A stretch of 18,824 bases of DNA from Parcubacteria group bacterium GW2011_GWC1_41_7 (lineage in GTDB: Bacteria > Patescibacteriota > Minisyncoccia > UBA6257 > HR35), in the NCBI GenBank assembly GCA_000997465.1, contig LCBW01000018.1, positions 1 through 18,824 of the forward strand, read 5' to 3'. Within the stretch, counting starts at the first letter, position 1. Each line of letters begins with the position of its first letter. The position numbers were made by a program, and so were the translations under genes. Under the pieces are notes generated by a model, which did no database searches, was not told the DNA's origin, and saw nothing but the letters and a program-made list of their open reading frames with translations. Shown here one piece after another: positions 11,557 to 18,824 of the stretch.

Positions 11557-12441
11557 ATGCAAAAAAATTTCCCGATTATTTTTCTCTTGGGACCTACCGC
11601 ATCGGGAAAATCTGATGCGGCTATTGCACTTGCGAAAAAACTGAACGGGATTGTTATTAATGCTGATTCACGACACGTATACCTTGGGCTAAACAGCGGA
11701 TCTGGAAAAATTACAAAACAAGAACAAAAAACAGTGCCACATTTTTTAATTGATGTCGCTTCTCCTTTGCGTGATTTTTCTGCCGGAAAATGGCTAAAGG
11801 AAGTACGCCGAATTATCTCTCGTTGCCAAAAAAACAGTACGCCTATTATCGTATCTGGCGGAACATTGTTTTATATTCGCGCGCTTCTTGCAGGATGGGA
11901 GTTTCCTAATGTAAAACCGGATTATGCGTTCCGTAAAAAATTAGAAAAACTCTCCCGTGAGGCCCTTTATCAAAAAATACAAAAATACGACCCCAATCGT
12001 GCCCAAAACCTTGATCCGCACAATAAAAAACGGCTTATTCGGGCATTAGAAATCATTGATTCTTTAGGAAAAGTACCAGCTACAGGCGGTATTCCGCTAA
12101 AAAATGCGTTGGTTTTTTCGTTAGATATACCTATTGTAAAACTTGAAAAAAAAATTCATCTTCGCTTGCACAAGCGTGTTCCTGCAATTTTGCGCGAGAT
12201 AAAACAGCTGCGAAAAAAAGTTTCCGCAAAACGATTGATTGCCTTTGGGCTTGAGTACGAATGGTTTACAAAATACAATGAAAAAATAATTTCCAAGCAA
12301 GAGGCAATAGAAAATTGCAAGCGGGATATTATCAGATTTGCAAAACGGCAGATTCGGGAGATTAAAAAAATTCCCGATGTCACTTTTATAAAAAATAGCA
12401 AACAAACACTTAGCATCCTGCGCACAAAAAAAATAAAATAA
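11557..12441 (+). CDS. miaA: tRNA dimethylallyltransferase
   Basis: Transfers a dimethylallyl group to A37 of tRNAs reading codons that start with U. The 294 residues begin with the P-loop GPTASGKS (residues 12-19), then INADSRHVY (usual form NADSMQVY), PHFLIDVASP and the PIIVSGGTLFYIRALL segment, RLIRALEI, and the C-terminal RFAKRQIREI (usual RYAKRQxTWFR). Length is normal. The start ATG at 11557 lies in AT-rich sequence directly after the terminator of mini gene 3, without a clear Shine-Dalgarno. A hairpin at 12483 ends the unit. Codon use is AT-rich, as expected for the host. Confidence 0.94.
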   Translation: MQKNFPIIFLLGPTASGKSDAAIALAKKLNGIVINADSRHVYLGLNSGSGKITKQEQKTVPHFLIDVASPLRDFSAGKWLKEVRRIISRCQKNSTPIIVSGGTLFYIRALLAGWEFPNVKPDYAFRKKLEKLSREALYQKIQKYDPNRAQNLDPHNKKRLIRALEIIDSLGKVPATGGIPLKNALVFSLDIPIVKLEKKIHLRLHKRVPAILREIKQLRKKVSAKRLIAFGLEYEWFTKYNEKIISKQEAIENCKRDIIRFAKRQIREIKKIPDVTFIKNSKQTLSILRTKKIK

Positions 12442-12482
12442 TGCAGAATGAAATGTATTTTATAGAGTGAGTATTTTTATTT

Positions 12483-12507
12483 TTTAAAAAGAGAGTATCT
12501 TTTTAAA
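12483..12507 (+). terminator. AT-rich hairpin after miaA, possible terminator
   Basis: TTTAAAAAGA (12483-12492), loop GAGTA, TCTTTTTAAA (12498-12507): a perfect 10-bp stem 42 nt after miaA. There is no T-run beyond the stem, but the arm itself ends in TTTTT. Confidence 0.5.
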
Positions 12508-12610
12508 GTGAGGTCGCGAAAGAGTTGCTTGAATATTGAGTAAGCGAATAGAAAATGCGAGGAAAGCCGCGTTAAGCCAGGCCCGAGCATTTTTGTAAAA
12601 TAAGCGAACC
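12508..12610 (+). repeat. Dispersed intergenic repeat family A, copy 2
   Basis: Matches 7064-7170 inverted. The core 12553-12592 is identical over 40 nt. TAAGCGAA flanks the hairpin on both sides (12541-12548 and 12601-12608), 60 nt apart. Confidence 0.85.
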
Positions 12611-12696
12611 AATATTCCAACTCTTATCGCACTCCGAGCGAGAAAAGATACGAACGGTTATCCACCGATTTTAAGCCATTTTTCTTCTCAAAACCC

Positions 12697-12702
12697 TATA
12701 AT
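12697..12702 (+). promoter_or_regulatory. Candidate -10 box (TATAAT) of the glycogen cluster
   Basis: TATAAT lies 9 nt before the GT4 ATG; the -35 is not convincing. A very short leader is implied. Confidence 0.5.
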
Positions 12703-12711
12703 TGAGTTAGG

Positions 12712-13857
12712 ATGCGAAGAAATGTGCTTATGATTGGCTGGGAATTGCCGCCGTTTAATAGCGGAGGATTAGGTGTTGCATCTTTTGAAATGGCGAAGGC
12801 GCTTGCTGAAAAAACAAAACTTTTTTTTACCCTTCCCTTCAAGTTCCCCATTAAAATAAAAGAATTTCCGCTTATTTTTGGAAAAGTAAAACCAGATGAA
12901 CAGCCGGTATGCGCGTATGGTTCATATGGAAACAGCGATGTATTGAAAAAACAAGTGCGCGAATATGGGAAAAATCTTGAACCAAAAATAAAAAAATTAG
13001 GCGTGAAGTTTGATGTCATCCATGCACATGATTGGCTTTCGGCTCCTGCCGCGCTCTACCTAAAAAAGAAATTACATGTTCCAGTTATTTTGCATATTCA
13101 CGCAACTGAATATGATCGGTGCCCGCACTTGCCTGATGCTGAAATTGTTGAAATCGAAAAAGAATGCCTTGAGCAGGCAGACCTTATTGTCACTGTCAGT
13201 CATAGCACCAAGGAAGTAGTGAAAAAAAATTATGACATTGATGATGAAAAAATTGTTCCCCTCCCAAATGGTATTGATTTTGAAGAAATGCCGTCCATAG
13301 AACCTGAATACATCAACCATTTAAAACAACAAGGGAATAAAATCGTTTTGTTTGTCGGAAGATTTGCCGGACAAAAAGGCCCCGATCAGCTTCTTGATAC
13401 CCTTCCTCTTGTTAAAAAACATGTTCCTGTGAAATATGTATTTGCCGGAAGCGGAGATCTCTTTGGATCACTTATTCGGCAAGCAGCGCATCATCGAACG
13501 CTAAGCGATGTTGTATTTTCTGGATTTTTACGCGATGAACAACTTTGGAGCTTATACAAAATTGCAGATGTACTTGTGGTTCCTTCAATTTCCGATCCAT
13601 TCGGGTTGGTCCCGCTTGAGGGAATTAAATACAAAACACCGGTTATTGTTTCACGCACTACAGGTGCCGGAGATTATATTTCGCATATTTTAAAAGCTGA
13701 TTTTTGGGATACTGAGCGTATGGCAAATCTTATCGTATCTCTTTTGAGGTACGGTCCTTTGCGAGATGAAATGACTGAAAACGCATACCAAGAAATTCCA
13801 AAATTCAACTGGAAACACCGCGCTGACGCACTCATAAAGATATACGAGAAAATTTAA
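12712..13857 (+). CDS. GT4-type glycosyltransferase, glycogen/alpha-glucan synthase-like
   Basis: A 381-residue two-Rossmann-domain (GT-B) glycosyltransferase. The N-terminal domain has WELPPFNSGGLG (residues 10-21), the glycine loop seen in starch/glycogen synthases, and HAHDWL from residue 104. The C-terminal domain has the donor-binding FVGRFAGQKGP and the ExxxxxxxE-type motif as DPFGLVPLE (295-303), so the first acidic residue is Asp rather than Glu. It probably transfers glucose from a nucleotide sugar to an alpha-glucan. Its position ahead of GH57 amylase and GT3 synthase supports this, but another acceptor is possible. It is cytoplasmic. A family A repeat lies in the 270-nt gap before it. 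Confidence 0.85.
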   Translation: MRRNVLMIGWELPPFNSGGLGVASFEMAKALAEKTKLFFTLPFKFPIKIKEFPLIFGKVKPDEQPVCAYGSYGNSDVLKKQVREYGKNLEPKIKKLGVKFDVIHAHDWLSAPAALYLKKKLHVPVILHIHATEYDRCPHLPDAEIVEIEKECLEQADLIVTVSHSTKEVVKKNYDIDDEKIVPLPNGIDFEEMPSIEPEYINHLKQQGNKIVLFVGRFAGQKGPDQLLDTLPLVKKHVPVKYVFAGSGDLFGSLIRQAAHHRTLSDVVFSGFLRDEQLWSLYKIADVLVVPSISDPFGLVPLEGIKYKTPVIVSRTTGAGDYISHILKADFWDTERMANLIVSLLRYGPLRDEMTENAYQEIPKFNWKHRADALIKIYEKI

Positions 13858-13956
13858 ATCCGCTATCCACAAGGTCTTTTTCTCTTTCGTTCTTTATAAT
13901 TTTAATAAGAAGTGATTTGTATTTTAAATTTTGAACACCGCAATTCCTTAAAAACC

Positions 13957-13996
13957 GCGGCTTATTGTGAATTGTTTCGTATTTCGCCAGCGCCGC
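13957..13996. repeat. GCGGC...GCCGC hairpin repeat (family B), copy before GH57 gene
   Basis: A 40-nt element, 36 of 40 identical to 9885-9924. The inner stem becomes TGTGAA/TTCGTA, kept foldable by G-U pairs. It ends 15 nt before the GH57 start codon. Confidence 0.8.
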
Positions 13997-14011
13997 ATTA
14001 GATTTTTATAT

Positions 14012-15184
14012 ATGACATCCGTAGCTTTATATTTCAAAGTTCATCAGCCAGAACGGTTGAAAAATTATTCTATTTTTGATATTGGAAAACATACTCCCTA
14101 TTTTGATGATGAACGCAATAAATTTTACCTTGATCGCGTTGTTGAAAAATCATACCTTCCAACTCTTCAACTTATCCGCGAGCTCATCCATGAAACAGAA
14201 GGGGGGTTTAAGGTTAATTTAGGAGTAACGGGAACACTCATTGAACAGCTTCATCGCTGGCATCCTGAAATCATAAAGCTTTTGCAGGATATTGCAAAAA
14301 CTGGATGCGTTGAGTTTACCGGCGAAACCTATTACCACTCCCTTGCATCGCTCTATTCGCACGATGAATTTAAAGAACAGGTACTGCTTCATCGCCAGCT
14401 GATGCAAAACTTATTTCACCAAACGCCGAAAGTCTTCTCTAATTCTGAACTTATTTATTTTGATGATCTTTCTCCATTAGTATCTGACTTGGGGTTTACG
14501 GGGATCATTGCCGAAGGAGTGCCCTGGATTTTAAATGGAAAAACTCCTAATGCTGTCTATCAAACCCCTGATAAAAAACTAAAAATTGTGCTTCGTAATT
14601 TTCATCTTTCAGACGATATCGGCTTCCGTTTTTCCTCAAAGCAATGGGAAGGATGGCCACTTACTCCTGAAAAATTTGCCTACTGGCTCAGCGAAACAAA
14701 ACACGGCTCTGATGTGATTGGGCTTTTCATGGATTTTGAAACGTTTGGAGAGCATCATTGGAAAGATACCGGTATTTTTGATTTTTTAAGCCACCTCCCT
14801 ACTGAAATTTCAAAACACGAACAGATTCAATTTGACCTGCTCTCTGATGTTATTTCATCCTATGAACCCCGAGGAATTTTTTCATCAAAACGCCCCATTA
14901 CCTGGGCTGATACTGAGCGGGATTTAACTGCATGGCTTGACAATCACATGCAAAAGGAAACTGCGCTTCTTTTATATTCCATTGAGAAAAAAATTAAACA
15001 CCGACCGCACCACATCAATAAATGGCGCAAATTGCAGACTGCTGATCATTTTTACTATATGTGCACTAAATGGTTTGCTGACGGTGATGTCCATGCATAT
15101 TTCAACCCCTATGAAAATCCATACGAAGCATATATTTCGTATAAAAATGTTTTGGAAGATTTACTTCTTCATCTGAGTGTATAA
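14012..15184 (+). CDS. GH57-family alpha-amylase/glucanotransferase-like enzyme
   Basis: From the ATG at 14012 (MTSVALYFKVHQPERLK) the 390 residues match GH57, a (beta/alpha)7-barrel family that hydrolyses or rearranges alpha-1,4-glucans. Seen in order: the HQP motif near the start, GVTGTLIEQL, EFTGETYYHSL, the nucleophile region FSNSELIYF with E146 as candidate nucleophile, IAEGVPW, and MDFETFGEHHW with D241 as candidate acid. The frame is open to 13967, but those codons cover the family B repeat, so 14012 is preferred. There is no signal peptide, so it acts inside the cell. It likely shortens or remodels the glucan made by the neighbouring synthases. Confidence 0.92.
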   Translation: MTSVALYFKVHQPERLKNYSIFDIGKHTPYFDDERNKFYLDRVVEKSYLPTLQLIRELIHETEGGFKVNLGVTGTLIEQLHRWHPEIIKLLQDIAKTGCVEFTGETYYHSLASLYSHDEFKEQVLLHRQLMQNLFHQTPKVFSNSELIYFDDLSPLVSDLGFTGIIAEGVPWILNGKTPNAVYQTPDKKLKIVLRNFHLSDDIGFRFSSKQWEGWPLTPEKFAYWLSETKHGSDVIGLFMDFETFGEHHWKDTGIFDFLSHLPTEISKHEQIQFDLLSDVISSYEPRGIFSSKRPITWADTERDLTAWLDNHMQKETALLLYSIEKKIKHRPHHINKWRKLQTADHFYYMCTKWFADGDVHAYFNPYENPYEAYISYKNVLEDLLLHLSV

Positions 15185-15341
15185 AAAAATAAGGGTTACA
15201 TACTTTTGCTTTTTTAATAACTGCCCCGATGAAAAAAGTAAAAATAAAAAATCGCTTGCATAAAAAAATAATCTGAAAAATTTTCTTCATGCTAAAAAAT
15301 AAAAATATAGAAATTAGCCGTTATTTTATCTTATTGATTAG

Positions 15342-17102
15342 ATGAATCGTTTTTTACTTGAAGCAAGCTGGGAAGTCGCCAACAAGGTGGGCGGGATTCA
15401 TACGGTGTTAAAAGAGAAAGCTCCCTTCATAAAAGAAAAATTTGGTGATGAATATTTGGTTATTGGTCCTTATGTAAAAGATACTGGCTTTCAAGAATTC
15501 AATGCCCTTCAGCTTCCACCGCTTTTCAAAGAAGTTGTTGAGGAAACTGAAAAATTTGGCATTCATGTGTTTTATGGCGAATGGCTTGTTGAGGGACGAC
15601 CAAGAGGGTTTCTTATTGATTTTAATGAACTGATGATGAAAGCGAATATGTTCAAGTATGAACTGTGGGATGTATTTAAAATTGACAGTACGCGAACCGG
15701 ACGCGATTACGAAGAGCCAATCACGTGGGCAAAGGCAACTTCTATCTTTCTAAAACATTTTTGCCAACATTTTACAGGAAGAAAAATTGTTATTCACACT
15801 CATGAATGGCTTGCGGGAAGCATCCTACTTTTTGAAAAATTTAATACTCTCCCTTCGGTTTCAACTGTCTTTACCACACACGCAACGGTTTTAGGGCGAT
15901 CCCTTGCCTCTGCGGGAGTTAATTTTTGGGAAACCTTTTCTTCCATCAAACCCGACGAGGAGGCAAAGCGCTACGGGGTTGAGGCGCGACATGGAATTGA
16001 AAAATATGCCGCTCAGTATGCGCGAATTTTTTCAACAGTCAGCTCTCCTCTTACCATTGAAGCACATCATTTCTTAGGGAGAAAACCTGATGCTATTTTG
16101 CCCAATGGCCTTGATTTTAAGCGCTTTCCAACTGTTGAAGAAATGGCGCATGCGCACCGCAAGTACCGCGAGAGCATCAGGGAATTCATTTTATTTTTCT
16201 TTTCTCCTTATTTTCGCGTTGAAACAAGCAATAGTATTCAATTATTTATCAGCGGCAGGCCGGAAATAAAAAATAAGGGCATTGATGTGTACATTAAAGC
16301 GCTTGGCCGCCTCAATAAAAAACTTGGGAAAGACGATAAAAATGTATATGCCTTTATTTTTGTGCCGGGCGAAACGCGCGATATAGATCATACACTTGCG
16401 CACAATCTATCTTTATATCGAAACATAGAAGAGCGTATTGATGAAATGACCAATGAGCTCAAAAGCCGCCTTCTGCACTATTTAGTGCATAAAAAACAAG
16501 CACGAACTGGCGGACTTTTTACCAAGGATGAATTCGTCGAGTTTGCAAAAATGTTTTCAAGCATACGCCACGAATCGGACATTCCCCTTTCCACCCATAT
16601 CCCATCTCCCAACGATCCTATCATGAAATTGCTTCGCCTGGAAAATCTTACTAATGCAAAAGATGATAAGGTAAAAATTATTTATTATCCATCTTATCTT
16701 TCATCAACTGACGGACTTTTAAATATCAATTATGAAGATGCGGTTTCAGGATTTCATCTCGGTGTGTTCCCATCATTTTACGAGCCGTGGGGATATACCC
16801 CTCTTGAATCAAGCGCAAGCGGCGTATTAACCATTACCACCGATACAACGGGGTTTGCTGATTTTTTGCAAAAACACACAAAACAAAGTAATAAAAATCC
16901 GGGGATCTTTATTATTGGCAGAAAAGGACGCACCGACACTGCAACCGTTCAGCTTGTTACCGATGTGATGCAAAAAATTGTCCGGCTCAACAAGCAGGAT
17001 CGCGTTGAAAACAAGCTTGAGGCTCGGCGCCTTGCGCAATCATGCGAATGGAAAAAACTCATTTCGTACTATTTTGAAATGTACAAAAAACTCCTTCCTT
17101 AA
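15342..17102 (+). CDS. GT3-type glycogen synthase
   Basis: The 586 residues follow the GT3 (fungal/animal-type) glycogen synthase pattern rather than bacterial GlgA. Seen: EASWEVANKVGGIHTVL at residues 7-23, GDEYLVIGPYV, HTHEWLAGSIL, TTHATVLGRSLASAG, EAHHFLGRKPDAILPNGLDF, SGRPEIKNKGIDVYI, and FYEPWGYTPLE, whose glutamates 481 and 489 form the E-x7-E motif. It elongates alpha-1,4-glucan from a nucleotide glucose. No regulatory phosphorylation tails are present. The gene lies 157 nt after the GH57 gene and 8 nt before the debranching enzyme. No Shine-Dalgarno is visible before the ATG. Confidence 0.93.
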   Translation: MNRFLLEASWEVANKVGGIHTVLKEKAPFIKEKFGDEYLVIGPYVKDTGFQEFNALQLPPLFKEVVEETEKFGIHVFYGEWLVEGRPRGFLIDFNELMMKANMFKYELWDVFKIDSTRTGRDYEEPITWAKATSIFLKHFCQHFTGRKIVIHTHEWLAGSILLFEKFNTLPSVSTVFTTHATVLGRSLASAGVNFWETFSSIKPDEEAKRYGVEARHGIEKYAAQYARIFSTVSSPLTIEAHHFLGRKPDAILPNGLDFKRFPTVEEMAHAHRKYRESIREFILFFFSPYFRVETSNSIQLFISGRPEIKNKGIDVYIKALGRLNKKLGKDDKNVYAFIFVPGETRDIDHTLAHNLSLYRNIEERIDEMTNELKSRLLHYLVHKKQARTGGLFTKDEFVEFAKMFSSIRHESDIPLSTHIPSPNDPIMKLLRLENLTNAKDDKVKIIYYPSYLSSTDGLLNINYEDAVSGFHLGVFPSFYEPWGYTPLESSASGVLTITTDTTGFADFLQKHTKQSNKNPGIFIIGRKGRTDTATVQLVTDVMQKIVRLNKQDRVENKLEARRLAQSCEWKKLISYYFEMYKKLLP

Positions 17103-17110
17103 TTTTACAC

Positions 17111-17365
17111 ATGAAAGTTTCCTATCCTGAGTTAAAAAAAAATACCTTTGCACAGCATCCTATTTTATCTCTTGTGCGCCATAATCATTGGTTTTTGTGG
17201 GGTATTCCTGAAAAAAAAGAAACTGCAACTGATGCCTCCAGCCGTTACTTTGGATACTGGATTAAAAAAAATGATGTGGTCTATAAAATTCTGCACGCGT
17301 TTGAATTTGAGGAACCGATAAAAAAAATATTGATCTCTCGCTTGATAGCCAAGGCCTTATGTTGA
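17111..17365 (+). CDS. Glycogen debranching enzyme, N-terminal piece (before frameshift)
   Basis: Starts 8 nt after the GT3 stop. The 84 residues correspond to the start of a glycogen-debranching-type protein (HNHWFLWGIPEKKE, DASSRYFGYW). The last 13 codons after the A8 run (17320-17327) look non-coding, while the other frame reads NIDLSLDSQGLML and runs on into the downstream part. The zero frame here is ATA AAA AAA ATA, which contains the slippery heptamer A AAA AAA (17320-17326); slipping back one base gives a continuous protein of about 511 residues. Transcriptional slippage on the A-run, ribosomal -1 shift, or a lost A in the sequence would all explain it. The stop TGA overlaps the next ATG (ATGTTGA). 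Confidence 0.8.
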   Translation: MKVSYPELKKNTFAQHPILSLVRHNHWFLWGIPEKKETATDASSRYFGYWIKKNDVVYKILHAFEFEEPIKKILISRLIAKALC

Positions 17366-18645
17366 AAACAAAAAAACCCGTGCGTATTAAAATATCACTT
17401 GATATGCGTACGCTCTACTCAAGCATTGAAGAAGGAAATGTCTATTCTATTGCCCCGCTTGAACATGGATACTTTGTAAATTTCACGCAAGAAAATGAAA
17501 AATTTTCTCTTTCCGCGTATGTATTTTTCGAAGGATCCCTTAAATACAAAAACGAATGGAAAACTATACGCAATGAATTTGATCAACGCCGGATTTCTAA
17601 ACCCTACGATGTATCTATTTTTGAGGCATTTGAGGGGTATGTGACGGAATGTAAAATATTTCATCCCGACAAAGAGCAGCTTGATTTTTTTCATCACAAA
17701 AGCGCAGAAAATGAAATTGGATTCTTACAAGAGCGCCTTATTGCGCTTATGAGCGACGGTATGATTGCCGGATTGCCTTGGTTTCCGCAGCGATGGTTTC
17801 GTGATGAACTCATCAGCCTTTGGATAACTCAAACTGATCATCCCATTTTATCTTCATATGCAGCGCGCACAAAAGATTGGTATCGCGAGCACCTTGAAGA
17901 TGTTTCTTTTATCAATAAACAGCATGGGATTGAATCCATCGATACATTCCCTTGGATTCTTCAAACGTGCTCGCTTGAGGGTGGTACAGCGCAAGAAATA
18001 TGCAGGCGCTGGGTCAATAGATATGTTTCGGGTGGAAAATTGCGCATTCCTAAAGGAGCAACCTGGATGGACACCTTAGATCGCCCTCACGCACTTGAAG
18101 TAAACGCGCTTTTTTTTGAGATGCAAAAAAAATATCCTGCTACAGAAAAAGAAGTTTTTGACATCTATAGGCGGAAAATAAAAACACATCTCGTGACTGA
18201 AACATTTGATGCGTTTGAACTTCAAACACCCAATATATTTTTGGCCTATCTTATTTCCCCTGACTTGCTCTCTTCTGTAAAGTGGGAAGTTTTATTTGAT
18301 CGTGTTATTAAAAGCAATTGGTGCGCGTGGGGAGGATTTTCATCTGTTTCTCCCTCATATGAAAAATTTTTTGGTATGCATACCGGAGAAATTCCTGACA
18401 GCTACCACCAAGGTGACTCTTGGTTTTGGATGAATAATATCGCAGGCATTGCGCTCTCGCGTATTAACAAAAAGAAGTATAAAAAAGAAATTTCAGCTAT
18501 AAAAAAGGCGTCTCTTGCAAACCTTTTAAATTATGGATCTTTAGGATTTTCATCAGAACTTACATCCGCTTCGGCGCTTAGTTCTCAGGGCAGTCCTATT
18601 CAGCTATGGTCTTTAGCCACACTCCTGCGGCTTTTACAAGAATAA
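17359..18645 (+). CDS. Glycogen debranching enzyme, main catalytic part (amylo-alpha-1,6-glucosidase, GH133-like)
   Basis: The 428 residues hold the (alpha/alpha)6 catalytic domain: AGLPWFPQRWFRDELISLW (the WxRD signature), GATWMDTLDRPHALEVNALFF, IPDSYHQGDSWFWM and the closing SPIQLWSLATLLRLL. It removes alpha-1,6 branch stubs from glycogen in the cytoplasm. The frame is open upstream of the ATG at 17359 to the A8 run, so this is the second part of one gene with 17111-17365. If translated alone by reinitiation at ATGTTGA, the product would lack the first about 83 residues. It is the last gene of the cluster. Confidence 0.86.
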   Translation: MLKTKKPVRIKISLDMRTLYSSIEEGNVYSIAPLEHGYFVNFTQENEKFSLSAYVFFEGSLKYKNEWKTIRNEFDQRRISKPYDVSIFEAFEGYVTECKIFHPDKEQLDFFHHKSAENEIGFLQERLIALMSDGMIAGLPWFPQRWFRDELISLWITQTDHPILSSYAARTKDWYREHLEDVSFINKQHGIESIDTFPWILQTCSLEGGTAQEICRRWVNRYVSGGKLRIPKGATWMDTLDRPHALEVNALFFEMQKKYPATEKEVFDIYRRKIKTHLVTETFDAFELQTPNIFLAYLISPDLLSSVKWEVLFDRVIKSNWCAWGGFSSVSPSYEKFFGMHTGEIPDSYHQGDSWFWMNNIAGIALSRINKKKYKKEISAIKKASLANLLNYGSLGFSSELTSASALSSQGSPIQLWSLATLLRLLQE

Positions 18646-18669
18646 AAAATATAAGCTTAGTAACCCAGT

Positions 18670-18799
18670 ATATTCTCATGCGTACTTTTGACGAAATTTG
18701 GGTAGGCATGGTTATGCTTGAGCGTAGCTTGCCTGTCGGTAGGCAGGAGCAAGCGTAGCCAAGCTAGGCACATTGAGGAAAAAGTACGCATGAGAATAT
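18670..18799. repeat. 130-nt inverted repeat element with 20-bp perfect arms
   Basis: The arms at 18670-18689 and 18780-18799 are exact reverse complements (core TCTCATGCGTACTTTT). The interior is GC-richer and folds again: GCTTG/CAAGC outside TGCCT/AGGCA around 18727-18754. It begins 25 nt after the debranching-enzyme stop. It could be a MITE-like element or a large terminator; no target duplication is visible. Confidence 0.8.
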
Positions 18800-18824
18800 T
18801 TCCTTGCTTTTCCGTAGTACACAG

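Noticed and set aside
13967..14011. Upstream extension of the GH57 frame
   Set aside because: The extra codons are translated from a family B repeat; the family N-terminus starts at 14012.
15229..15276. 15-residue frame MKKVKIKNRLHKKII before the GT3 gene
   Set aside because: Too short and A-rich to separate from chance; no ribosome-binding site. A leader peptide cannot be excluded.
1..18824. CRISPR array, tRNA, rRNA, insertion sequence with transposase, or prophage genes
   Set aside because: Reading both strands I found no regular repeat-spacer array, no tRNA cloverleaf, no rRNA signature, and no transposase, integrase or capsid-like protein.

Overview
The window looks like a chromosomal piece of an AT-rich Candidate Phyla Radiation (Patescibacteria, probably parcubacterial) genome. 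The evidence is an alpha ribosomal operon (rpmJ-rpsM-rpsK-rpsD-rpoA-rplQ) with rpsP attached, small secreted proteins of unknown function including one with a peptidoglycan-binding-like domain, start codons sitting a few bases behind -10 boxes, and a compact glycogen gene set. TGA is used as a normal stop, which argues against Gracilibacteria/SR1 code. The lineage is an inference from gene content and style, not from a search.

Layout. 1-1082 (-): 3'-truncated tyrS. 1131-2145 (+): two small GC-rich genes, each with its own promoter, about 55-nt leader and intrinsic terminator, separated by a perfect 40-bp palindrome. 2156-7015 (-): a secreted hypothetical protein whose frame is broken, a YkuK-type RNase H-fold protein, a large secreted protein, a split AI-2E-family permease and an M16 zinc peptidase. 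7016-7403: repeats and hairpins, including the ribosomal operon terminator. 7404-10846 (-): the alpha operon, transcribed from a promoter upstream of rpmJ; rpmJ (37 codons) is easily missed. 11008-11536 (+): a third GC-rich mini transcription unit encoding a four-helix membrane protein. 11557-12441 (+): miaA. 12712-18645 (+): a glycogen/alpha-glucan cluster of GT4 glycosyltransferase, GH57 amylase, GT3 glycogen synthase and GH133-like debranching enzyme, followed by a large inverted repeat.

How the genes work together. The four enzymes on the right could together make (GT3, GT4), trim (GH57) and debranch (GDE) an intracellular alpha-glucan. The arrangement resembles archaeal gene neighbourhoods more than the classical bacterial glgBCAP operon. 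The alpha operon supplies ribosome and RNA polymerase parts; its RpoA ends at the N-terminal domain and needs a -1 shift to be read correctly.

Most notable points. (1) Three GC-rich, self-contained mini transcription units share a TTGACA-N17-[T/G]AAAAT promoter; two have near-identical promoters and identical promoter-to-start spacing. (2) Several families of dispersed hairpin repeats occur, among them a GCGGCTTAT...GCCGC element at gene ends and a roughly 100-bp element with a 40-nt core identical in its two copies. (3) Four of the AT-rich genes carry broken frames, two of them on A-runs that match -1 slippery heptamers; these may be real recoding or sequence errors.
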